Shown piece after piece: positions 1-11,660 of a stretch of DNA of 64,000 nt. The stretch covers positions 69,925,275 to 69,989,274 of the forward strand of contig OY754331.1 of the NCBI GenBank assembly GCA_963573305.1. The letters run 5' to 3'. A model generated the notes under the pieces. The model saw nothing but the letters and a program-made list of their open reading frames with translations. It had not been told where the DNA came from and did not search any database. The position numbers and the translations under genes are program-made. Origin of the DNA: Pyrrhosoma nymphula. Lineage: Eukaryota; Arthropoda; Insecta; Odonata; Coenagrionidae. Positions within the stretch are counted from its first letter, which is position 1; each line of letters starts with the position of its first letter.

Positions 1-330
1 ACCTGTCTTTGCCGTGAAGAGCGAACCCGCAAATGGAAAAGCGATGCAAACGCACTCCGCTCCCGAGATCCGAGTTCCCTCTCCCGCCGTTGTGTCCGGA
101 GTGGACTACGCGATGGGGTCGGTCTCCGCGGTCCGTCGGCTCACTTCCTCTGGCGCCGCTCGGCCGACCGCGGAACTGAAGCGTCCGACCCCCCCCCCCC
201 CCCTAACCCATTCACCGACCGGCGGGGGTCTTGGCGCCGCATGCCCGCACATTTGACTTGGGGTTATTCACTTGAGCGGATTCATCGGAGAAAGGCTGGG
301 TTACGGTGTTCGTGTCGGCTTGGGGTACCT
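1..330. other. GC-rich island at the window edge
   Basis: The first 330 bases are clearly richer in G+C and CpG than the following kilobases, and contain a 15-C run. An 80-codon frame opens at 14, but its product is compositionally biased (Pro, Ser, Ala) and matches no family I recognise, so I read it as a by-product of GC content. The island may be part of a promoter or exon that continues outside the window to the left. Confidence 0.4.
189..203. repeat. poly-C homopolymer (15 C)
   Basis: An uninterrupted run of C inside the edge GC-rich island. Homopolymers of this kind are often length-variable and prone to assembly error. Confidence 0.9.
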
Positions 331-716
331 AACGTGAATTGAATCTGGCGTTCACGAGTTTGACTTGCGTCAGAAATTATCATTCTTCGCCGATGGGTGG
401 CACAACGGCATGTGTGCATTTAAAATTTTTATAGTTTCGTCGCTCATTGCTACGATGTAGCAATAAAGTTATTATTTTAAACCTTGGCTCCACCCATTGG
501 GACCTTATGGGGTAAGCACGGTAAATAAATTTTAAATCCTGGTGATATGTCTTTAAAGTTGACTCAATTTTAATTGTTTCCTCAGCTTTGCCATATGTCC
601 TTGCATACATCTTTTGCATGCGGATTTAGGCCGTCATTCTGGGGGGATGCTACTTTCCGGGAATCTGGAGGGTATGGACCACCTTATTACCAGTAGTTTT
701 CCTGTTTAACGAAGAA

Positions 717-900
717 CTATGCCCCCCCCCGCACTCCACTTAATCCGCCTCTTCTCTTAATAGTATCTTCCACCGCATTCACCCATGACTTTCTTGGTAT
801 ACGCCTTCCTCTCACAGCATTCACTCCTTCATTATAAATATGCTTCCTTATTCGATTATAATCCATTTTCTCGACATGACCGAATCAATGAAGCGTGTTC
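717..900 (-). mobile_element. non-LTR retrotransposon ORF2 C-terminal fragment
   Basis: Read on the minus strand, one frame from about 882 down to a stop at 717-719 gives a peptide starting GHVEKMDYNRIRKHIYNEG and continuing with RGRRIPRKSWVNAVEDTIK. The pattern GHVxRM..NR..K.I, then a basic RGRR/GRPR-like block, then SW...V is the usual ending of reverse-transcriptase ORFs in many invertebrate LINEs. Only this tail is visible. The frame runs into a C-rich tract (721-730) and no reverse-transcriptase core is seen nearby. It is a dead 5'-truncated or internally cut copy, and its clade is not assigned. Confidence 0.7.
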
Positions 901-934
901 CTTCACGTAAATATGTAACTTTAGCTTCATAAAT

Positions 935-970
935 CATTCGCCTGGACTGGAATCACCTTCCAGGCGAATG
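935..970. repeat. 12-bp-arm perfect hairpin
   Basis: The arms cattcgcctgga (935-946) and tccaggcgaatg (959-970) are exact reverse complements around a 12-base loop. A short run of T follows directly (971-978), which superficially resembles a terminator. In this eukaryotic AT-rich context a foldback remnant is more likely. Confidence 0.7.
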
Positions 971-978
971 TTTTTTTT

Positions 979-2340
979 ATACGAACCTCACACATTCGTG
1001 TGACTACTAGCGGGTTCAAATAAATGCGTGGGCAATTCCGTAGTTCTCTAAATCTCCCTAATAAGAATTAAGAATGGCAAATCGAAAATTGATTTACAAG
1101 AGGTTGCGGTCTGATAATTAAAGTAACATGGACGTTTGTGAATATATGTGAGTACGTTGGAGAGGTATGAATCTTTTTTAGGAATGGAGAAAAGATACAC
1201 AGTAACCTGTCGTCAGTAAGAGCATCAAAGATTCTAAGGGCCCTAAAATTGAACTCTTCCTTCTAAAGGCTGGAGTACTGCCCTCTTAGTTCTCTTCACC
1301 TGGTACCCAAGGAGGAATAGGTATTGTTTTTGGATTTTTGATCCCCGATCGTAGTCAAGTGATCATCAGTACTTTATCCGATGTTATATACGATATACCT
1401 ACATGCAGAATTGAAATGCAACTCGAAGCTGATATATTTTCCTTGAAACTTGGAGCCTTGGTTGATAGTCAACCGATTGTTAGCCCAGTTTACCTCTGCT
1501 GTCATCAAATTTCGTGCTTACACGCATCGAAGTGCCACTTGCAAGGCCACTGCTGAATAAATCAACGTCCATGTGTAAAGCTAGATTAATGGGGTTTGAG
1601 CGAGATATAACTGCAAATGAAATGTAAAGAATTCGGCCTCATTAAAACAATGTCAAATTTTTCTAACAAAACCAAACTGCCAGTCATATTTTAACTCTGG
1701 TTCTCTGGGTGGAAAGGTCACTACACCAACTGGATCCGAGATGCACCTGAGTAATCGATACACTTAGGACCGGCTCCACAATGTTTAGTCACGGCGTCAG
1801 TTACGGCTTTGGCCACTGTTGCACGGTTAAATCTTCCGTATAATCGTGACTCTAGCCGCAAATAACTCCGGGACCAAACTCTGTGGAATTGACCCCTTAA
1901 GTGCCCAAGCGATGGCAACACGTGAACGTGGCGGGCGTGAAACGTGAATGCTTGGCCCAGTTGAACTCTGGAAGCAGTCGTTTGGGGTCAAATACTGCCA
2001 CTGCTCGACGCATCGTAAATCGTCAACGCAACCGTTGGCATTTTTATGCCCAGTGAATATGTCCATGTTCACTCTGCCGCCAATGGTAACAGTTGACCCG
2101 AGGCTTCGCTCACAAATGAATTTTTTATTTCACTCGGGGGAGGATGGACTATCGCCCTTTTTTATTCGCCAAAGTGAGAAGATTGCATAAGGCAAGTACG
2201 ACCGAATTCAAATCAAGCATCCATCTATCTTATCACTACGCTATGTTTCGCTGTGCACAGAAAAGCCATGTTTTTGATAGTTATTTATGACGCTGAAAAC
2301 TTCGCATTGTGAAAAAACTGACATATTTTATCATAATTAA
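979..2340. other. non-coding stretch with a GC-balanced patch
   Basis: No gene is recognised. The part from about 1700 to 2100 is closer to 50% GC than its surroundings and has overlapping 66-81 codon frames on both strands, none resembling a known protein. It could be a conserved non-coding element or an old repeat. Confidence 0.3.
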
Positions 2341-2344
2341 GGGA

Positions 2345-2735
2345 TTCTAATCATTCATTGGTCGTCCAATCCTAAGGTTGGTTGACTGCAGCCCTCCATC
2401 CTTCCCTATCTAATTCTAGTTCCCGTAATCTCCGGTAGTTCTTCTTATGCACTTTCCTCTTTATTTGATCGGTGTATTTATTCCTTGGCCTTCCTCTTTG
2501 GACTTTTAAATCCATTTTACTTTCATTATATTCTTCACAAACTCATTGTGCTCAGGGTTTGCCCAATCCATCTGGCTCTTTTGTGTTCGATATGGTTCTT
2601 TCATCTTCTACTCTTCTGTTTATTTCTTCAAATCTTATATTTTCCGTCCATTTGATCCTCAGCATCCATATCCATCACCAGGTTTCAAAAGTTTTTCATG
2701 ATAAATTGAATTCCCTTGAGCCTTTGCGTTAATTC
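2345..2735 (-). mobile_element. non-LTR retrotransposon 3' end (family A, copy 1)
   Basis: On the minus strand the segment reads first as MLRIKWTENIRFEEINRRVE followed by DERT, and then, after in-frame stops, as RGRPRNKYTDQIKRKV, ending LRELELDREGWRAAVNQP and a stop at 2372-2374. A basic GRPR block, then Y.DQI, then an LDRE.WRAAV ending just before the stop is typical of the C-terminus of RTE/Jockey-like LINE ORF2 proteins. A second copy occurs at 29488-29850, similar along almost the whole length. Several stops and frameshifts show the copy is inactive. Confidence 0.75.
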
Positions 2736-5250
2736 TGCTATAATGTAACATTCGAATGAATTTCATAGTGCTTCTTAGAGCCTATAGCTATAAACAACCA
2801 ATATTTGCACAACTTGGGCTTAGTTTCTTAGAAATTTGACCTCTGATCTAAGAAAGCGTGATTTGGCTTTGTCGGTATTTACTAATGCCATGCCAATCAG
2901 CCATTTATTCCCGTGAGTAGAGTCCCTCCTAAGTTGTGGCCACTAGAACTTCCTTAAGTGGAGTAAAGTTACAGTGACTTCCTCATATTTCCTTTCGGAT
3001 TTAAAGAAAAAGGATTATTTTAAACTTTGATCCGTTTCTTAAACAACCACATATAGAGACAGCACAGTACCTACCAAATAAAAACCTAATATTTGTGCCC
3101 CATCATTTTTTTTGTTTTACTTTAAAGGATTCCTTATGAGTTCTGCTGGAGGGTCAATGACGAAAATATTTATGAGTGAAATGAAGCCCTATCGAGCCCA
3201 GTCAGTATATCTTCTAACGTTCCAATTAATTGAAGCCCACTAAAAGCAATTGTAAACGAAGCGCAGAGCTTGCTCCAATTTATATATTCCGAGAAACGCA
3301 ATCAAATAGTTAAATTAGTTGGGCCTTTTATCTTGGGTTGTAATTCCATTTTAGTGCACACCACATTTACCTAAATTTAGTCGGAACTTATAGATTTTCA
3401 GTTTCATAGTGTTGAATTTCTAATTAAATTCCATTGTGAAACTACTACACTTTGCATTTAGGCTTTAACGTTGAGAAATACGATTTGATACTATCCTACG
3501 TGCTTAATTTTTAGATATGTGCAGTGTAGGCTATTGAGAATGTCTTACTCATTGCAATGAAAATGCTGTGAGTTTGTGCGTCACTGTTTTTATGTATCAC
3601 TGTTTGTGCATCACTACAGTATATTAAAATAGTCAAAGTTTCAATACTACCAAATATTGTTAGTATTGAAAAATGATAAAAATCAGTATGCAACTTGTAT
3701 ATTGCTATTTATTATATTGATTTTTACTAGAAAGAATCTCATGGCTCAGAATAACTCACCCACGAGCACCTTCATTTGAGTCGCATTAGTTTATGCTGAT
3801 TTTTCAAGTTTTCTTGAAATAATATTGTCGGCGGTTTTCTATCATGCTAATTATATTAAAACTTGTAGCAAAATTTACCGCAGTCAATTTTTCTAATTCC
3901 GTGAAATAAAATTTATTTATGTTATCACAATTGATTACACAGGATCTTGCTCCTTTCAATTATGACTACACGGGATCTAAACGAGCCAACTTCCATTCTG
4001 TATTCTTTCAAGGATTTGAGTAGTTTTGATACATTTTGAATCTTTTTGATGATTGCTTCTTTCCGTCGTCAATCGATTCATGTTGCGATGATAGTTTTTT
4101 TTATGATATAACGAAAATTCTGTGGAGAACGTAAGAATGATATTTGATGCGACGGAATTCACAAATGATTTCCGTGATGCGTAGTAATTTCCTGTCGCTG
4201 GATGAAATATATATATTGAACATTTATCTCATTCATGTTTTGTGTAGAATCAACCACTTTATCGATTAAATAGATACAATTTAATTCCAAAGTGAATTTT
4301 CATTAAAACCACTTAAAAACACTCTTTGCTTTCAAACCGTTCTATTTTCATTCATATTAATCATTAATGTAAAAATTATTTATATATATTTTTGGATTTA
4401 CTTTGAAATGAGATAAACTTATATTACTTTGAACTATATTTTTTAGCTTCTGATTTTACAGTTCTAAAATGCTTATCACCTCGCAAAATAACTTAGTTAA
4501 TAGTGGACATGTAATTACATGGAAATTTAGTCCGACGCAGCTATCTAAATAAAAGAAGCTCCTGAAAAAGTCACTGTACTCAATGAAATAGGAAGAAAAT
4601 GCTAGATATTTTCTAACTACCGGTAAAATGCATGAATTTATTGTTTCATACTTAAATTAGACTTGCAAATTGCTAGAAGACTTCATCAACAGCCTACGTG
4701 CATGATTTACCGGATTTACCATGCTATTTTAGAGTAAGAAATTTGCATCTTTTCCTCGAGTCATAATGTATTACTTTAAATCAAGTACCTGATGTTTATA
4801 GCTCATCTTTTTCTTGTTTTATCTGTAATATACCCTCAGTGTATGTCTTTTCTCTTTATTTCGTGGGTTAAATAGTTTTTTGGCATATGAACCGATCATG
4901 TTTTCCAATATATTCTGTTTCTCTTTTCTTCCATGGCTGCTACCCTCTTTATACGGAATAGTGCCGTATTTTGATGCAGCAATGAATACCATTTCGTGAA
5001 ACAATTTTTATTTTCCACATTAAGATCATTCTTTTTCACTGTTTATAGCGTTGATAGGCTTAAGATTAGTTTGTTTGAAGAGTGTCTAATATGATTATTC
5101 TATCCCAGTGTGGGGCCATAAATTAACAAAGTCGAAACCTTCCACGAACTGCTGATCCATTCGGAAACTGGAAGCCATTCCCTCAAGCCCTGCGCTTAAT
5201 TATTGCTGGGCTTTTAGGAATCCGTCGCTTTCTTTATTCTGTTTGTTTTT
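2736..5250. other. AT-rich non-coding stretch
   Basis: Strongly AT-rich sequence with frequent stops in every frame. I see no exon, RNA gene or recognisable repeat in it. Short frames at 3511-3693, 3977-4162 and 4819-5004 on the minus strand lack any family signature. Confidence 0.4.
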
Positions 5251-5760
5251 TCTAAAGGGCTGTATCCTTCTCTCTCTCTCTGCTCTCCCCCATTGACGAA
5301 ATTGGAGCAGCCTCCTTGCTTTTTAAGTTTCTCAGTGAGTATTTCCGCGAATTTCATTTTCTTGGCAGAACATCAGAATCACGGGAATTTTTCCCTTACC
5401 TCCCTCACCCTTCCCCCGTCCGTCACCCTTACTCATCACCATTAAACTCTCTTCCCTTTCCAGAGGATCCCTCAGCAAGCTCTCATGGTAAAATGGGATA
5501 TTCCAGCCAAAAAAGCGTTGTCATTGTGTGTAGTTTCTCCCACTCCGACTTTCCGGAGTGAAATAGTCCGACTACCCGACGTCGCCCCCATTTGACCGCG
5601 GAACTCTGGCGAGATATACGGGAGAGCGCGAGTCAAATATTTTGGCGCAATCACGCGATCCCACTCGCTCTCGTGTCCATGTGCGTTTTTTTTTATTTCG
5701 GGATTTTGGGGGCCCCCGTGTCGCATCAAAAGTGTCGTGTCTCGCCATTCACAGCGGATT
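5251..5760. other. pyrimidine-rich, GC-elevated island
   Basis: The plus strand is dominated by C and T from about 5269 to 5570, starting with a (TC)n tract at 5269-5281. The block becomes CpG-rich around 5575-5730. Overlapping frames on both strands are unassigned. The composition resembles other islands in this window and may mark a regulatory element. Confidence 0.35.
5269..5281. repeat. (TC)n microsatellite
   Basis: About six uninterrupted TC units at the start of a pyrimidine-rich island. Confidence 0.85.
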
Positions 5761-7134
5761 CATTCGTCGGGAAGTGTATAAATATATATACGCATAAATT
5801 ATCCGCGCGCCAATTTCATTCACAGAAGCCTTACAATCATTCAGGTTGCCGTAGGCTGCTTTTCAAGGCTATGTATATATTTATTTCACTCACGTTCGGA
5901 ATTATCTATTATTGCTTTTTGAAGATATGGCAGGGTTTTCTATATAATTTATTGTGAAAGTCATTTCCACTTTTTTAGTATGCCAGTTTTGAAAAATGTT
6001 GATTTATAGTTAACAAGAGTGAGTATTAATAAGCAACATTTGTTCCTATGGATGGGCATTAAATGCTTGAATTAATAGTTTCGCGTTGCTAAAACTTTTT
6101 CTCTTTTTTATATTTTATTATGGCTTCTTTTCTTTCCTTATTTCTTCAAGTTCCAATTAATTAACTGGCAATTTTCTTTTCACGGCTTTTTCATTTCGGC
6201 ATTGATTGGTTCGTCACCGTTGAATGTCATTACTTTGGTCCATTCGGTCGAGATCTTAATGTTTTGAGGATTTCAAAAGTAACTTTCTGTAGTGCATTGG
6301 CTTTTCTTTCTAGAGGTCCATGTTTATTTTATCTGGAAACGCTGCCCGAATTTTTATAAAGACTGTAAACCCGGCATTGGTGAATTCATATACTTTTAAA
6401 TCAAATATATTGTGGACCAGCGGTAATTCACAAGGATATTGCTTTCCTGAATCACTTCAGAATTTGAACCTTTTCCTATAAAATATGAAATATTGTGGCT
6501 TAGTTAATTTAAGATTACTTGACAAAATTCAAATACACTGGGTACATTTCATCCTAGAAAATTATTGAACTTTAAGTTTTAAAACTGATTGTGCGGAGAG
6601 ATATTTTGATAAGTATGCGTGTCAATTTTACAAAAATACTGATTCACACCGTTAAATTTGTGAAAACTATTCACACTCCGTGACGACTGTGTCGTAAATT
6701 TATTTGAAGAGAATCTTTTTATGGCTCCAAAATATTTCTGCGTTTGCATTCGGCACGGTTTGGTTTAAGTTTATGTAAAAATGACCTCAATCAATCATCA
6801 CCTGAAGAGCACGATCTCTGCCGATAATGCAACCGGGAGATTTTCATGTTTGCGCGACGGTATACAAATTACATCGGTGATAGAAATGGCTGAAAATACT
6901 TCCTGTCAAACCCAGTGGAGACCTGAATCACAATACGTTCCTACGGTCGCACTAAACCGCGGGATGCTTCCTAGAAGTGAGCTTAACTCTATACAACGCC
7001 GGCTTTGAGACGCGAAGCATTAAAGGCGGCTTTTAAAGCCCCCTCACGCCTTCAATTAACGCTCTCTCTCCTTAAAATGACTTAATCGTCATTAATTTCA
7101 GTTGCTGGATGCATAAAGAAAAAAGTTTCATCAA
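5761..7134. other. AT-rich non-coding stretch
   Basis: Mostly AT-rich with no recognised gene. A 75-codon ATG-initiated frame at 6781-7008 (plus) has mixed composition and a Met-Thr-Ser start, but no flanking promoter or splice signals that I can support and no known family. Confidence 0.3.
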
Positions 7135-7280
7135 TCTACTATGTAAAAGATAAAAAGTTACGCGTAGGTACGTGTGTGTGTTTTATTTGCTTGGCGTTTT
7201 TACTCGGATGTGCGCCAATAGATGTCAAGCGAGCTCCCGTTCTCCACTAACTGACACATGGTGTAGGCATATGAATTTTT
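7135..7280 (+). mobile_element. Helitron-like dispersed repeat, copy A
   Basis: The copy begins tctactatgtaaaag, then a CGCGTA/ACGT-rich segment, then gatgtgcgccaatagatg and a block containing tgacacatgg. The same ordered blocks occur at 33438 and in shorter form at 42244. A 5' end of TC followed by a TACTATATAAAAG-like sequence is characteristic of Helitron and Helitron-like non-autonomous elements in many eukaryotes. No coding capacity is present, and the 3' CTRR end and hairpin are not identified. Confidence 0.5.
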
Positions 7281-7839
7281 CAAACAACTTTGCAATTCCA
7301 ATTGCAAAACATTTAAAGGTTCAGAAATTTGCTTGCAGAATCGTATGGTTTCCAGTGTAAACAGCAACTAATCTGGCTCTGCACTAACTCGTGAAAAACA
7401 TTTCGTCTGAGTAAAATCCTCCGCAAGCTGTCGCTGAGGATCCTTGCAGAAGTAACTTGCCAGTACTAACCCATCGCAATATAAATTCCATCTTCTCTTA
7501 TAACTGTTTATATTAAGCGTAAACCTTCGAGTTACTAATTGAAAATAAAATTAGGTTCATTCATCATCATCTTGTTTTTGTTATTAGCAAATAGCTGCAA
7601 TAATTGAAGTCAAAATGCAGTAATTCATTAGAAATGGTGCTGAAGTCGATTCCTATGGCTGGAAATTATTTATAATAAAAAATATTGTCGTGAAATTTTC
7701 TGAAACTTATGGGCATTAATTTTGGCTTTCAGTAGATAAGGCGTCAGTGGAAGAAGGATTTTTTTCAAAGAAATCTAGCAAAAAGTTTGAAACTACTGTT
7801 AGTTTTGACTCACACAGTGGAACCTTGGAAGAACTAAAT

Positions 7840-8394
7840 CCCGTTTCACACGATGCTTGATACAGTACAAGACCTAGTATACTAGCTGGTACTTGACATT
7901 GAGGACGGAACCCAGTATGATAGAAACCGTGATAGAAGGTTGCACACGATCATTGAACTTGTGCTTGCGATGAAGCGGTACTGTCATCCACTGTTTGCGA
8001 ACTTTTAAAATAAAATGGACGTGACTTTCGGCTTGAGATTTCCATGAAAGAACGCGACTTTCGGCTGCTGCAGTAATAGCAGGGATTACCGGCACATTGA
8101 CTTAACCAGTAGAGAGGGCGTAACACCCGCGAATAAGTGAGGCGCTGATTAAAAAAACGTGAAGATCGCACTGCGACTGTAAAAGCTAACGTGATTGGTC
8201 GACGGCTACCAGGTCCTACTGGGAGCTATTACCAAACTAGTACCGCATCTATTATGAAATCAAGTAGCTCAGCCAGTATGATTGCGATTATACTGACTAG
8301 CCAGCATGCTGGTTCCATATCACACGATACTGGAAGCTATTATGCTAGCGAGTATCCTCGAACTTGTGCTGGATCAAGTATCATGTGAAACGGG
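7840..8394. mobile_element. non-autonomous DNA transposon (MITE) with long terminal inverted repeats
   Basis: The left end starts cccgtttcacacgatgcttg and the right end, read in reverse complement, starts cccgtttcacatgatacttg. Similarity continues inward for roughly 50 bases (a GATCCAGCACAAG-like block, then a CTAGC-containing block). The interior repeats variants of cacacgat and of catgctgg/ctagcc motifs on both strands, giving partial internal palindromes. The 555-bp length, TIRs and absence of a transposase frame fit a MITE. With an extra CAG before cccg at the right end, a hAT-type end is possible. No clear target-site duplication is visible, so the superfamily is left open. Confidence 0.6.
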
Positions 8395-8880
8395 CTGAAG
8401 GCAAGGCCTTCACGACGCGGATAACTTGTTGAATATTTGCCGATGACGACGTGGCGATAACGACGGTTGCACGCGCATGTATCCTCTATTCCTTGGGAGT
8501 GTTTAGTGGTTCCCCCTCAAGTCGCTGTGCGAGTGGGAGAAGTATAATGGTAAGAAAGAAAGGAAATGGGGAGAACCAAATGAAAGAGCTTATCTCCCAT
8601 TTCGAGTGGTGGCAGAGCTTGCTTGCTCTCCGAGAAAATTGATGGTGAGGAAGTTGTTCGCGATTTCTCGAGAGTCGGCGACAATTTGAAGTGTCTCAAT
8701 TTTAGCTTGCCTCCTCGTACGTTTTGATTTGGTGACGACGCAACGCTCGCTGTTTCTTGTCTGAGGAAATTTTTTTAAAAGGGCCCAGCTCGGTGTTATT
8801 GTCTGGAGGGCCTTACGACCTCGACGTGCGGAATCCGAAATCGATGAAATCTCCGATTTTTTTTTCATCTTTATAAATAG
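8395..8880. other. GC-balanced patch beside the MITE
   Basis: This block has more even base composition than its flanks and a 92-codon minus-strand frame (8590-8868) rich in Lys, Arg and Ser that I cannot assign. It may belong to the insertion site or to an older repeat. Confidence 0.25.
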
Positions 8881-10980
8881 AACTGGAAGCAGAATTCTAA
8901 TTAAAGCTTCGTGATTGGCTTTATAAAATTACCAAATTATATTCTTTATGAATGAGTGTTCAAGTTGAAGTCTGAATTTTGGATTTGCAATTATTAATGG
9001 CTGATTACATGGTAAATTATTCATGACTTTCAACATGATCCTTCCAAAAAGCCTTCTTTCTATGGAACTTTTGCAAATGGCTGCATAAAAGTTTCAATTT
9101 CAGTGAGAACAATAAAATTTCCTAGCATTAAATCAAGCTATGATGCACTGTGACTCGTTTACTTTCTTCTATGAGTTAACCCTGAAAGGATTAATCTGTT
9201 TATGATATCGATTCCGATATGCCAGAGTAGTTGAGGCAAGAGCCATCAAAGTAATTCGATTTTTCGATATAATTTTCTTCTAAGCATACGATCTTTACTA
9301 TGAGTTGGAGGATTCTTTAACAAACGCTGAGGTTGGAAAATTTATAAATATTGGATTGGCACCTTTAAAATTTAGTATTTATGAATATTGTATCTTTGAT
9401 TCCAAAATTTCCACCTCTTGTGCGTTTCTAGGTTTTAAAATAAAAATCAAAAATATATTAGGATCCAGATTGCTAATAGCTCTATTAACGTTTCGAAAAC
9501 CAATCGACATTTAGCTTATTTTCGGAAACCTCATTAGCTAAATGCTTTCATACTCTCAGTGTAACCATAAATAAGGTATTTCTGAGTATTTCACTGCATA
9601 CAGTCTCACTGAGATTCAGAATGCATTGGTATTTTCTATTTAGAGGATTTAATTCAGATATTTGAATAAAAATGCCTACCTTCATTTATACTAGTGCATA
9701 TTACCCCAATTTTGAAGGCGTCGAATAGCTTTACATTTGTGGACAACAAAAGCTATTCACTTATTCCAGGCACACCGCTCTCGGGCTTTTGTGATTATTA
9801 ATTAGGAATGATTTTCTCCAATTTGATTCATTATTGATTTCCTCTCATTGCCTACTGTGAATCAAAAAATCTGTCTCTACATTTTCCTTTGCAAGCTGCG
9901 AAGTATAGGAAACTAAGTAAATGTTAGTGGATGAATTGGTCGAAATATTGTGTTTCATATATAAAAAATTATTTTACGTAATTAAGTATTCATTTTGTTT
10001 TCGTAACATTGGCTCATTTCTCATTAAAAATAATATCAGTTCAATGAAATTAGTAAATTTGATCATCATGATTTTTTTTGTGAAGATTGATTAAAATATT
10101 TGTTTTCATTATGTACTGTTTGCAAAGCCTGTTTAGATTTTAATTTTTAATTACCTACTGAGGTAAATAAGGACGCATTCGAAATGAGATGTTTCAATGT
10201 TTTAACATTGAATAATCTTATTTAGGGTCGAAATGTTTTAGTTTTGAATGATTTCGCATTGGAAAGTCAATTTTCTCGTCACTCAGACTTGTTAAAATGT
10301 TATCATTATTTCCAAAAGAGTCTTTGCTCATCTGCTGGAATGCTCTCAATAAGAAACATACATTGTTATGGTTCTGGATGTAGTGTATAATGACGGTCAT
10401 CAAATTGGTCATATGTATCCACTCAAACCCTAATAGGAACCACAAAAATCTGTCTTTTCTTGCTACTCAATTTGCTAACTGTACCAGAAATTAAATAGTT
10501 TCAAACACAAGAATAGGTGAGACGTGGAGGCAAATCATACATTTTATCTAGTATATGTGCCGACTCCCTGAAAACCTATTTTTAATAAGCAAATTCTCAC
10601 AGAGCAATGAATGGTGATAAGATTGTGGCAATAATCCATTTTATTTTTAGAGTATTTAGAAACTTGATACAGGAAATTAAGTCCTTTGTCCCACAGTGGT
10701 CCTATGGCTTGAAAATGTTTTCGTTAAATATTTATTAGCCATATAATTTACTTATTTTCCACCTTAATTTTGTTTTCTAATTGCTAAAATCCTGTCAGCA
10801 GTGAAAACAGTTCTTTTTAAATATTAAAAACGAAAATATCTTTTGACTCACTCCGTTGCTGTGGAAACGCCTTAGATTAGAAATAAATAAAGGAAGTAAA
10901 AAATATCTCTCACTCGCAAAAACAATAATTCATGTCCTAAAATGGTTTAACCCCGGTTTCGATGAAGGCAGCAGTCTTTT
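8881..10980. other. AT-rich non-coding stretch
   Basis: I see nothing beyond AT-rich sequence and short unassigned frames here. Confidence 0.4.
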
Positions 10981-11660
10981 CTTTTTTCGCTCTCCCATCT
11001 CATTCCATTCTATCTAGAAGTCCCGATGGGAGTCGGGTCGACCGTGTAAGAAACGGAAGAGTGTGAGGATAGCTGGAATAGCCATCTCATGGATCCTGAT
11101 GATGCCGTGTGAAAAAAAAATATTTTTTTACTGTGCTCGGCGGAATTGATTCACGCCGTCCAGGGGGGGCTAGCGCAGATTGGAATCCATGGGAATTAGA
11201 TGGGGACAGTACGGTGGGGAGGAGATGATGGTGTGAGAGTGGATGCAGTTTTTTTCCCGGAAAAAGATTCGCCCCATTCGCTCCTGTGTATGTAGTACCT
11301 TGTTCCCCTTAGGTCGCCCACACACACACACACACAAACGTACTTGGTTCTCTGGACTTCCACTGGAGCGTGGTTCTTATCCGCGATGGAGGCGGCGCGG
11401 AGGATAGCCGGAGATCGGATCGAAATGATCTCAATGACGAGGGTGATGACGACAGTGGCGATTGGGAATCGGTGCGGAAATTGAAAATTACAGTCTGGTT
11501 TCCCCTCTCAAGGAAACGGGAACGAGGTGGTTCTCGCTGGCAGACTCGTGGGGCACGCTGTGGTGTGCGAGTGATGTATAGATGCTCGATGGGTTTGTGT
11601 GAGAGGAGAGGGATTCGTTTCGTGTGACAGTCCAATCAATCCCACGTGTTCGGATTAGGC
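10981..11660. other. GC-elevated island with CA microsatellite
   Basis: G+C and CpG rise from about 11030, with poly-A/T interruptions. A (CA)n tract is followed by a purine-rich block with GATGACGA-like repeats. Frames of 85-108 codons overlap on opposite strands, as expected from low stop-codon density in GC-rich DNA, and none is recognised. A weak donor match (GAGA then GTAAGT) lies downstream at about 11873 on the plus strand. The island could be a promoter or 5' exon, but nothing proves it. Confidence 0.35.
11319..11336. repeat. (CA)n microsatellite
   Basis: About nine uninterrupted CA dinucleotides. Confidence 0.9.

Noticed and set aside
5440..5490. Pyrimidine tract and ag/agg followed 24 nt later by atg/gtaaaa, as a microexon
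   Set aside because: The pyrimidine tract is part of a long C+T-rich island, and the donor is weak.
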